Assembly: GCA_023091665.1 (NCBI GenBank)
Contig: JALJCQ010000013.1
Location: forward strand, 558,001 to 622,000
Reading direction: 5' to 3'
DNA length: 64,000 nucleotides
Origin: Pythium myriotylum
Taxonomy: Eukaryota; Oomycota; Peronosporomycetes; Pythiales; Pythiaceae
A program made the position numbers and the translations under genes. The notes below the pieces were generated by a model. That model did no database searches. It saw only the letters and a program-made list of their open reading frames with translations, and was not told the DNA's origin. Of the stretch, positions 11,258-19,802 are shown piece by piece (positions within the stretch are counted from its first letter, which is position 1; every line of letters begins with the position of its first letter).

Positions 11258-11262
11258 CAAGA
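11258..11262. repeat. Target-site duplication CAAGA (left), element 3
   Basis: Directly precedes the left LTR and matches 19150-19154. Confidence 0.9.
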
Positions 11263-11598
11263 TGTAACGAGGCTGACCTCGTTACGTCACGTACACTGTA
11301 GAGCAGTGTAAGAAGCGCGCAACACAGGGACTTGTGTTGGGTTGGGCAAATGGGAAACTGAATTTATGGATTAGGAAACCTAGAAAAACCTACTCTTTGT
11401 ATATAAAACCTCGCAGATCCGCCCTCGGATTTCTGCCATCCACTTAATCACAGGACCCTAGCGTGATTGGTGGGAAATCGGGATAATATCGTGGGATATT
11501 ATCCAATCAGGAGACATCGCAACCAGATGGGTTCACGACGTTCCTATCGGACACCATTGACATGGGTCCGTACCATGTAACGGGCACACCCCGTTACA
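11263..11598 (-). repeat. 3' LTR of element 3 (336 bp)
   Basis: TGTAACGAGG...CCGTTACA; it matches 18814-19149 with four substitutions (about 98.8% identity). It contains a plus-strand TATATAAAA at 11400-11408, pointing toward the antisense ORF. Confidence 0.93.
11400..11408 (+). promoter_or_regulatory. TATA box in the LTR, facing the antisense ORF
   Basis: TATATAAAA reads canonically on the plus strand, opposite to gag-pol. It lies about 310 bp upstream of the first ATG of the antisense ORF. The identical site in the other LTR is at about 18951-18959. Whether it promotes transcription is inference; the minus strand offers only TTTTATATA. Confidence 0.4.
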
Positions 11599-11613
11599 CA
11601 TCCCTCCCCTCAA
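11599..11613 (-). other. Polypurine tract of element 3
   Basis: On the minus strand, TTGAGGGGAGGGATG directly precedes the 3' LTR, the expected position and composition for a plus-strand primer. Confidence 0.7.
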
Positions 11614-11719
11614 GACGAAAGTCGCATTGAACGACTTGCGACAGGGAGCACTTGTTGGTCAGTTGGTCCAACGGCGAGTCGCGAGCCGCGGCGTTGATCG
11701 TCACCGATCAACGCCTTCA

Positions 11720-13495
11720 ATGTCGCGGTCCATTCGGAGAATGGACGCGAAGAAGACCATCAGCGCCACCGACTACCGCGCTGCAATGGCAGTGCGCGCC
11801 ATGAGCGCGGCTCAGGTGAGTGAGGATGCCGCTGCGCGTACCAGCGCAGCGGTCGAAGGCAACTCGACGGCCGGCGAGGGCGCCACCTCGACCGAGCCAC
11901 TTGAAGACATCGCGAATAACGACGGTGGTCATCCACCGTCGTCCAAGACGACTGAAGACCCGTCGGCCGACGCCGAGATGCGCTGCGACGTCGAGGCCGA
12001 CGGCGACGAAGAGATGAAGGCGCCGGCGAGCGCTGCGACGTTGATCGTCGCAGCACGCAGAGCCGCGCCTCCAGAGCGATCGCCGACGCTGTCGGAGCTC
12101 GTCGATTACGACGAGAGCGACGGCGAGGAAGAAGCCAAGTCGGAGGACCGTGCCGCGCGCGGTCCTTACGAAGAATCGCCGTTGTTCAGCTGCTCATCGT
12201 CCGAGCGATCGCCGAATAGCTATTCGGCGCCGTACAGTGAGGCGGACGAGCAGATGAAGGAGGATGGGGAGGTCGCGGAAGATCCCAGCCCTCACAATCG
12301 ACGTGATCGTGAGGTGATCATCACCAACGCGACCCAAGAGTCCGAGGATCGAGCCTTGAGATCCTCGGTGCCAGAAGTCACACCCTGGCTTCCATCGGCT
12401 TACGACATCAGCCGATGGAGTGGTGCGCACGATCCCTTGCGGACGTACGATCTCTTCGACTGCGCTTGGCTCGAAGACGATCCGTACGTCGCGCGCCAAT
12501 ATCGCGACCGCGACACGCGCCGTCGATTTTTAATCGAATGCTTTTTCGAACGGCGTTTCTATCGTCAGAACGATAGACCAACTGATCGCGACCTCCCTGC
12601 GTTGATCCAGGGATGGAATCAATTCCTTGACAACGTCAAGGTCAAGGGAGGCATGAAGACCTGGCTCGTTGCGCTCAAGTCGCAACGAGAGAAGTTCGAA
12701 GGGTTCTCCGAAACTGGTGGACGAATGCGCGTCCACCGGCGCTCGCGCCGTAATGGCTTGCCTTGATTCGTGTGGGGAGGAGCCTGCCCACACTGTCCAC
12801 CTGACGCTGATCGCGTCACTCGCGAGGAATACCTCAGCGAAGGGTGGAGAGGTCGGATCCCTGCCGACCTCCTCGAGGCCATTACAGGCCTCGAGCAAAT
12901 CTACGAGCGCCGCCGCGCGAGCGAGGAGCGTGCTGCTTCCTCGCTGCCTTACGCAGCGGGTGGATCTCGTCGTACTGAGCGACGAGACCCGGAATATCTT
13001 CGAGGAGAGCCTCGCGCGGCTCCCAGCTATCAGCAGATGGCGGATAGCCGCGCCATCGAACGAGATACTTCGTTCGATTACCGCCCTGCTGATCCCTATG
13101 ATTCAGCAGGCGCTCAACGATCCAGCGATCAGCACCACTGGAGTCAACCAGTGGGGGCGGCGGCGGTGGGAAGACATTATCCACCGGCCGCGCCGACGTA
13201 TCCTCAACGCGACGAGTCGTACTCGGCTCGTCGCGACGACTCGGACGATCTTCGGCTCCAGCTTGCGCAGGAGCGTCTCCGCGCAGACCTTGCGAAGGAG
13301 CGGTCGCAGCGAGTGCGGCTGGAGGCGCAGCTGGCGACGCTGCGGGGCTCGCACGACCGTGTTCAAGCGGAGTTGAACACGCTTGTCCGGGAGTACAAGC
13401 TTCTCCTCGGGACTCTCGAGCGCTCGGGGATTCCGATTGCTCGGAAGCGCCGTCGTACTGATGGTACGGACGAAGGCGACCAACGTAGAACGTAG
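11720..13495 (+). pseudogene. Antisense ORF of element 3 (one in-frame TGA)
   Basis: A plus-strand frame runs against the direction of gag-pol. From the ATG at 11720 (or 11741) it is open for 348 codons to a TGA at 12764-12766, then stays open in the same frame to 13495, about 590 codons in all. The first third is acidic and low-complexity. It then has a compact part with aromatic and charged residues (WLPSAYDISRW, FDCAWLEDDPY, RRRFLIECFFERR). Just after the TGA comes a cysteine pair, GACPHCPPD. A heptad-like coiled coil (LRLQLAQERLRADL...) precedes a basic end, ARKRRRTDG. The 3' 614 bp overlap the end of pol tail to tail, covering the chromodomain. No minus-strand gene accounts for 11627-12766. 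I do not recognise the function. It may be an accessory protein of the element, broken here by one stop. Confidence 0.6.
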
Positions 13496-16400
13496 GGTGC
13501 GTCCGCATCCTACGAGGAAGCTCAAGCGTATACGCGTGCCCCATGCGGCGGAGCACGCGGAACGGACCGATGAATTTCGGTAGCAACTTGTTGCTACCGA
13601 CGTTGGTAACTGCATGTGTAGGTAGTGTAGTCGTTGATAACAACACTAAGTCACCTTCATTAAATGAAAGAGTGTTTCCTCTTCCATTCTTGTCTGCGTT
13701 CATCTTCTGTCGATCGACTGCGTGGGCGATCGAATCCTGTACAAAGCGGACAACCGCTTGGCGCTTCAGCAAGAAGTCCTCTGCTGACTCTGTTTGCTTG
13801 GCAGCAGCGCGAACGGCGCGCTGCTGAGACGTCCATCTCTTCTTCGACGAGAGCGCCATCGCTCTCGTCGCCGTCGAAGTCGTCATCATCGACTTCGAGC
13901 GCGTCGTCGGCTTCATCGTCGTCGTCGTCGTCGTCGTTCTCACGAGCGCGACCGATGACTGGAGCGTCATCGGTGGGAGGATCGACCATTACGTCGATCT
14001 CCGAGGAGCGAGAGCGGTCCGGGAGCTCGCTCGAGCGAGTCCCTCCCTCCCCTGAAGGAGACTCACTCTCCAAAAGGGTTGGAATACGTGGATGGCGGAG
14101 GCCATTCACGTAGAACGGTGTATGCGTCGTCGACGCATGCACAGAGTTGTTGATGGCGAATTCGACCATCGGCAAAAACTCACTCCAACTCGAGAACGAG
14201 TGGACGTAGCCTCGAAGAATCTTTTCGATCACGCGGTTCGCGCGCTCTGTCTGACCATCGGTCTCAGGATGGTCAGAGGTCGACATCTTGATTCGTGTTC
14301 CGAGGGAACGGAACACGGCGCGCCAGAACTCCGCGGTAAACCGTGGGTCTCGATCTGACACAAGTCCATGGTGTCGAAACACCGTGTCGACGAAGACGCG
14401 AGCGCAGCCTTCGGCTGTGATCGTCTCTGGAACTGCAGCAAGATGCACCATCTTGCTGAAACGATCAACGAACACGAGGATCCCGTTGTTCTTCTGTTCA
14501 TCTTCGGGAAAGCCGAAGATGAAGTCCATGGAGACGGACTCCCAGCACTCTGTCGGTACCGGCAGAGACTGTAGAGGCGCGCGAAGTGAGGTCCTGACTT
14601 CACTCGCTGGCAAACCTCGCAAGCACGGACGTACTTGCGCACGAACTTGAATTGGCGAGGCCAATAAAAGTCGCGACTCAACGTGAGATATGTCTTCTCA
14701 CGTCCACGATGTCCGCTCACGGGTGCATCGTGGTACTCGTACATGATCCGCAGGCGCAGAGCATGATCTCCTGGCACGACGATACGCGGAGTGTCGTCGG
14801 CAACGGCGCTGTAGAACAGCAGGCCGTTCCGCTGCGTGTATCGATGGACCTTCGATCGATACGAAGCCGGCAAGCTCTCCAACGCTTGCGGCGATGGCTC
14901 CGCAAGGTAGACCATCAAGCGCACGACCTCGGGGTCGTGTGCATTTGCAACACGAATGTCGTCGAGCAAGGTCGACGACGGAATACTGGAGCTGAACGCA
15001 CTCGCTGCGTTCAGGGAATCTTGGGCGACGACCGTCGGCTCAAAGTCTGGCCGACGGGACAGAGCATCCGCGACGACGTTGAGTCGTCCGGGCTTGTACT
15101 CGACGGAGAAATTATACTCCGCGAAGAAAGACAGCCACCTCGCCATGCGCTGCGAGAGGTGTGGGCTGTTCACAGCCGTGCGCAACGACGCATGGTCTGT
15201 GAAGACCTTGAACGGTCTATCTCCAAGCAGATAGACGCGGAACTTGGCCAGTGCGTACTTCATGGCAAGGAGCCCCTTGTCATGCACTGGATAATTACGC
15301 TCAGCTGGTTGCAGCTGACGCGACTGGTAACAGACGACGCGCTCAGCGCCGTCGTCGTCGAACTGCATCAGCGCTGCGCCGATGGCAAAGTCGCTTGCGT
15401 CACAAACCACGTGGAATGGTTTGTCCTGGTCCGCGATCGCCAGAACTGGCGATTCAATCAAGCTTTGCTTGATGCCTTCGAAGGAACGCTGACACTCAGC
15501 GTTCCAAGTCCACTTGGTGTCTTTCTTGAGTAATCGAGAAAGAGGAACAGTCATCTCGGCGTAGTTGCGCGAGTACTTGTGCAAGTACGCCGCGAGGCCA
15601 AGGAGCTTGCGCAGTCCCTTGGCGTTGAGTGGCGTCGGCCACTCCTTGATCGCTCTGATCTTCTCGGGATCAGGGCGCACGCCGTTCTTGCCGACTATAC
15701 ACCCAAGAACGGGTATCTCGCTGGCCGCGAAGATACACTTCTTCAGGTTCGCGTACAGCTTATGCTCTCGCATAAGTGTGAGAACCTCTCTGATGTGGAG
15801 TCTGTGAACCTCCAGATCAGTCTTCCCGTCCATAGCTCGGCTATGAACGAAGACATCGTCGAAGTAGCTTGGTGCGAAGGCTCGCACTGGGCGCAATAGA
15901 TGCGAGACGCATCTATTGAATGTGGCTGGTGCGTTGCTGAGGCCCTGAGGCATCACCAACCACTCCCAGAGCATTCCGCTTGGGGTGCTGACGGCCGTGA
16001 ACAGAATATCCCGTTCACGCATCAAGATCTGATAGAATCCGTCCATCAGATCCATCGACGAGAAGATGGTGCTCTTCGCCATCCCGTCGATGATGACGTC
16101 CTTCCTCGGTATCGGCGTCTGCGCCGGTATCGTCGCCGCGTTCAACTTGTTGAACGCGTGCACAATCCGCCACCCTCCTGTTGCCTTGCGCACACAGAAG
16201 GTCGGAGAGCTGTGAGGGGAGGTAGACTCCCTCACATGGCCAGCAGCGAGACGTTCTGCGAAGAACTTGTCGATCGCTTCGACCTGTTCACGAGGCAGTG
16301 GCCACTGCTTCATGACACAGTACTTCGAACCTGGCTTCAGGTCGATCTCGTGCCGAATGCCTTTGTCCTTCGGCAATTCGCACGGCACGGATTCGGGGAA

Positions 16401-17680
16401 CACATCCGCGAATTCGACCAAATCCTCGTAGAGAGGATTTCCCTTGAGCGACTCCCAGGATTGAGCCGAGTACCGCTCAATCCGAGTCTTCTCATCGAGG
16501 ACACTCTCGTCCATCGATGAGCTGCTGAGAAGCCGTTCCTTGTCAGCAAACACCACTGCCGACCGGATATCGGTCACACATTCGTCCTCCGCGACGAGAA
16601 TACAGATCTGCGCAATCTTTCCTTGGCGCAGATCTCGCAAGAACCGCTTGGGTTCGAGCGTAGGCAGTGCGGTGATCTCCGAAGTTGACTTCGGAGGCGC
16701 AACGACCTCGAGAGTGGATGCACCCACTCTCGTGCCGTCATTGACTAAGACGTTGATCGTCTCAGATTCTTCCTGCGGCCTTATGCGCGCAGACTCCTCG
16801 AGCTGCAGTTGCGCAACTGCAGCGAGATCTCCATCGCTCGACGTTCTAGTCGAGGCGGAGAGTCGACGTTGCCTCCTTGCGGCAGACGTCGAGGCCTTCC
16901 TCTCATAGTGCTGCCCCTGTGGCAAGCACTGTCTTCTTGGCTCGTGCGACTCATTCGCACGAGGATCTTCCTCACTTGACTCGTGCGACTCACTCGCACA
17001 AGAAGTCTTCGGCGCTGTCTGCGACTCTACGCAGACCCCGGCAGCTGGCTCGACGACAAAGGTCGACTCTTTGTCGTAGTCTTGGGCAGTCGTACTAACG
17101 ACCGAGTGACTGATGAGGCCATCACACTCATCTTCCACACGTCCACGTGCATCTGGACGCTCCAGAACCGACATCAGGTGGCCACCTGATGACCGAGCGG
17201 CGGGCATCGTAACGGATCGATGCCGCCAGCTGATCCATGGCTCGTGTGAACGGAGCCATGGCAGGCCTAGAATGACGTCGAACTTGTCATCTAGGTCGAG
17301 TACGACAAAGTCGTCGTCGTACTCATTGCCTTCAAGCGTGTAGTGGAGGCCCACTACGCGTTTCATAACCTTCACCGTTGCGCCAGTTGCAAGGCGCACC
17401 GTCATCCTCGTCGGAGGAATGTCTCGCTCGACAACGTCGAGCCCCAAAGACTCGATAGACTGTCGTCGAACGAAGTTGTTCGACGCCCCACAGTCCACGA
17501 GGGCGCGAAGCGAAGACGAAGCTCCTTCGACTTCGAGCTCCAAGGTGATGAGGGCCTCATCATCACCAGGTGTGGCGAAGCACAGAGACTGTGCTTTGGG
17601 AGCAGCCTTCGTCAAGAGTCCCACAAACTCTCTTGACGTGACTGGATCAGTAGGGCGCTCCGCCTCTACTGACCCTGACC
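12882..17680 (-). pseudogene. pol: Pol of element 3: protease-RT-RNase H-integrase-chromodomain (two frameshifts)
   Basis: Pol is entered by -1 frameshifting from gag. Going 5' to 3': protease motif LVDCGAS near 17490; reverse transcriptase with SYFDDVF near 15850-15870; RNase H with VCDASD near 15395; integrase zinc domain (HRGRE ... CEVC) near 14610-14720; integrase core with SMDF, SDRDPRF and DGQTERAN near 14250-14540; and a chromodomain (RWIVERLL ... KYLVRWRGY) near 12950-13135. The frame changes near 14580 (just before the integrase core) and changes back near 13820-13860 (in an acidic low-complexity stretch), so no continuous Pol can be read. A proline/alanine-rich linker separates integrase and chromodomain exactly where the antisense ORF overlaps. 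Confidence 0.9.
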
Positions 17681-17687
17681 GTTTTTT
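17647..17687 (-). promoter_or_regulatory. Programmed -1 ribosomal frameshift site (gag-pol)
   Basis: On the minus strand the gag frame reads CAA AAA AAC, giving the canonical slippery heptamer A AAA AAC (17687-17681). An 8-nt spacer follows (17680-17673), then a hairpin. The outer stem is TCAGTAG (17672-17666) pairing with CTACTGA (17653-17647). After one bulged A (17665), the inner stem is GGCG (17664-17661) with CGCC (17657-17654), closed by a 3-nt loop. The gag stop TAG (17668-17666) lies in the stem. A -1 slip puts the ribosome exactly in the pol frame, open from there on. Confidence 0.85.
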
Positions 17688-18781
17688 TGTTGATCATCAC
17701 GCTGCTGTTTCTTCGCAGCGTGTTGATCCGACCACTGGACCTTCTTGTCCACGTGGCGACCGCGTCCATTGCCGCGAGGCACTGGGCGCGCAGCATTACA
17801 CTCATAAGCGTAATGCCCGGTCTTCTGGCATCGATTGCATTTCTGCAATCGTTTGTCCACGCGAGGGCGCTGCTCGCTCTCGGCGTAGGAAAGATCCATG
17901 GCCTCTGGATCACTTGAGTCTTGTCGTCTGGACGGACGATAAGCAGCAGAATGGACATAAGCCTGTCGCAGGCTGAAGTCCTCTTGGCGAGCAGCCGAGA
18001 TCGCGTCCTCGAGTTTATCAAACTCGAGACGGAACATCTGGGTCTTGATCGGCCCATCCTCGAGCCCCTTGATAAACGCAGCAACCTGCGTTTGATCATC
18101 GATGGGATTCTCCACGATGCAACTCACGAGGTATCGTGCGTGCTGGGCGTAAGCGTGAATATCACGCTTACCTTGCCTGAGGTCCAGGAACTCAGCGCGA
18201 GCCCTGAACTCGGCTCGAGGCGGCTCAAACGCTTGTTTGATCTTGACCTTGAACTCTTCATACGATCCGAAGCAATACGGATCATGCAGCTTGAGACCGA
18301 GCGCCCACACCTTGGCACGACCTGCCAAGTTGGATATGGCGTAGGTCACTCGCATCGCATCGTCATCGATGCGACGTGCTTCAATGGAATCGTCGAGTTC
18401 GACGAACCAACGCAACAGGCTGTCACCGTCAGCCTTGTACTTGGAGATCTCGATCTTCAACGGCTCGACGCGACGAGGCCGCTCTGCCGCCACAGCAGCA
18501 GACTGCTGCTGTCTCAACAACGCTGCTTGTTGAGCGCTCTGCTCGCGCAGAGCTGCAAGACTCCCTCTCGCTTCGTTCAGCTCATGCTGGATGAACTGAG
18601 CGATGCTCGCGTGCTGTTCATCACGCGAGAGCGAGAGGAGCATGGCGCCGACGGCGGCTTCGCCCACCGTCGCGGCCATGCGCTGAACAGCCTGCCACTC
18701 GAGCTCACTCAAGTGGAGGAAGTTCTCACGCGAGGCGTGGCGACCCTGCGCGCCAGGGGTTTCCGGCGCAGGGGGATTCAT
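17666..18781 (-). CDS. gag: Gag of element 3 (CCHC zinc knuckle)
   Basis: The frame is intact: 371 residues from the ATG at 18781 to a TAG at 17666-17668. The middle part (about residues 105-270) has the fold signature of retrotransposon Gag proteins (KYKADGDSLLRWFVELDDSI, then RFE/LRQGK-type motifs). Near the C-terminus is a standard zinc knuckle, CNRCQKTGHYAYEC (CX2CX4HX4C), followed by a basic tail. It would assemble the particle and bind RNA. The final codons form the slippery site used to make Gag-Pol. It is the only element coding region in the window that is intact from start to stop. Confidence 0.9.
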   Translation of the reverse strand: MNPPAPETPGAQGRHASRENFLHLSELEWQAVQRMAATVGEAAVGAMLLSLSRDEQHASIAQFIQHELNEARGSLAALREQSAQQAALLRQQQSAAVAAERPRRVEPLKIEISKYKADGDSLLRWFVELDDSIEARRIDDDAMRVTYAISNLAGRAKVWALGLKLHDPYCFGSYEEFKVKIKQAFEPPRAEFRARAEFLDLRQGKRDIHAYAQHARYLVSCIVENPIDDQTQVAAFIKGLEDGPIKTQMFRLEFDKLEDAISAARQEDFSLRQAYVHSAAYRPSRRQDSSDPEAMDLSYAESEQRPRVDKRLQKCNRCQKTGHYAYECNAARPVPRGNGRGRHVDKKVQWSDQHAAKKQQRDDQQKNGQGQ

Positions 18782-18798
18782 AGTCGCTGGGCGGACTA

Positions 18799-18811
18799 CG
18801 AAGTGCTACCA
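18799..18811 (-). other. Primer binding site of element 3
   Basis: On the minus strand, TGGTAGCACTTCG begins two bases inside the 5' LTR. A TGG start at this spacing is what a tRNA 3' CCA end would pair with. I could not assign the tRNA. Confidence 0.6.
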
Positions 18812-18813
18812 GG

Positions 18814-19149
18814 TGTAACGAGGCTGACCTCGTTACGTCACGTACACTGTGGAGCAGTGTAAGAAGCGCGCAACACAGGGACTTGTGTTGGGTTGGGCAA
18901 ATGGGAAACTGAATTTATGGATTAGGAAACCTAGAAAAACCTACTCTTTGTATATAAAACCTCGCAGATCCGCCCTCGGATTTCTGCCATCCACTCAATC
19001 ACAAGACCCTAGCGTGATTGGTGGGAAATCGGGATAATATCGTGGGATATTATCCAATCAGGAGACATCGCAACCAGATGGGTTCACGACGTTCTTATCG
19101 GACACCATTGACATGGGTCCGTACCATGTAACGGGCACACCCCGTTACA
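18814..19149 (-). repeat. 5' LTR of element 3 (336 bp)
   Basis: Near-identical copy of 11263-11598. It precedes the minus-strand gag, so it is the 5' LTR of the element. Confidence 0.93.
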
Positions 19150-19154
19150 CAAGA
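19150..19154. repeat. Target-site duplication CAAGA (right), element 3
   Basis: Directly follows the right LTR and matches 11258-11262. Confidence 0.9.
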
Positions 19155-19214
19155 GAACATTGATCACAGGAATTTACAAACAGAGCATGAACGATCTGAA
19201 CCCTCGAAAACCCC

Positions 19215-19401
19215 GTGAATCGGTACACTTCGTCTAACGCGTGCCTAATGGGAACGAAGTTAATGGCGAGCATCCGGTCGATGTTGAATTGTTGACTGTA
19301 GGCACCAGCTTGTTTTGCGGCGGGTTCGATCTCTGATTCTCGGATTGATTTGACTTGAACTCGTACGCGACTCGGACACCATTGACGATAAGAATATCAG
19401 C
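19215..19401 (-). pseudogene. Possible PD-(D/E)XK nuclease-like remnant
   Basis: Minus-strand translation shows ADILIVNGVRVAYEFK (near 19354-19401) and, after a frame change, EPAAKQAGAYSQQFNIDRML and more to about 19215. An Asp followed by an E-x-K, then a helix with Gln and Tyr, resembles PD-(D/E)XK nuclease folds such as those in some CRN or NTPase-linked proteins. The piece is short and frameshifted, so this is tentative. The rest of 19155-19800 shows nothing recognisable. Confidence 0.3.
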
Positions 19402-19802
19402 TCACCTTCAAGTGCATGAAGTTTTTTCTTCAGCACAAACACCAATAGTGAGTGCTCCTTTCTTCAAAATGTCCCGAATTTTCGAAAAAAAATCTTGCTG
19501 AAAAGCCAACTCACTCGATGCTTGTCGATTCCTCACAAAATGACTTTAAATTGTTTTGGTGTGCACTTGTTGAAGCTCAACTGACAAGAGGAGCACTAGG
19601 TCATCGTAATTAGCAGCTTGATGGATTTCCCGCTCGGGGAAGCGGGTTGACACAAACCTGATGCATCGTCCCAGATACAATACCCAATTCACCATTGCTT
19701 CTTTGAACCACAATTTCCATTCTCAATAATGAGTCAGCGAGTCTCATTTCCTGGTAATCTCTGACTGCATCCGTATTTTTTAATATCAATGCTTGATTAA
19801 AA

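Larger units (their letters stand above)
11263..19149 (-). mobile_element. Ty3/gypsy chromovirus, element 3, with antisense ORF
   Basis: The 7.9-kb element is bounded by 336-bp LTRs differing at four positions and flanked by CAAGA (11258-11262 and 19150-19154). gag and pol are on the minus strand: a Gag with a CCHC knuckle, then protease, RT, RNase H, integrase and chromodomain. gag and pol are joined by a canonical -1 frameshift cassette. Between the pol stop and the 3' LTR are about 1.3 kb that hold a long ORF only on the opposite strand. Its protein sequence is a different lineage from elements 1 and 2. Pol has two small frameshifts, so this copy looks defective although young. Confidence 0.95.

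Noticed and set aside
14652..15533. 293-codon plus-strand frame within element 3
   Set aside because: Opposite the conserved RT/RNase H part of Pol; explained as a shadow, unlike the antisense ORF at 11720-13495, most of which has no sense gene opposite.
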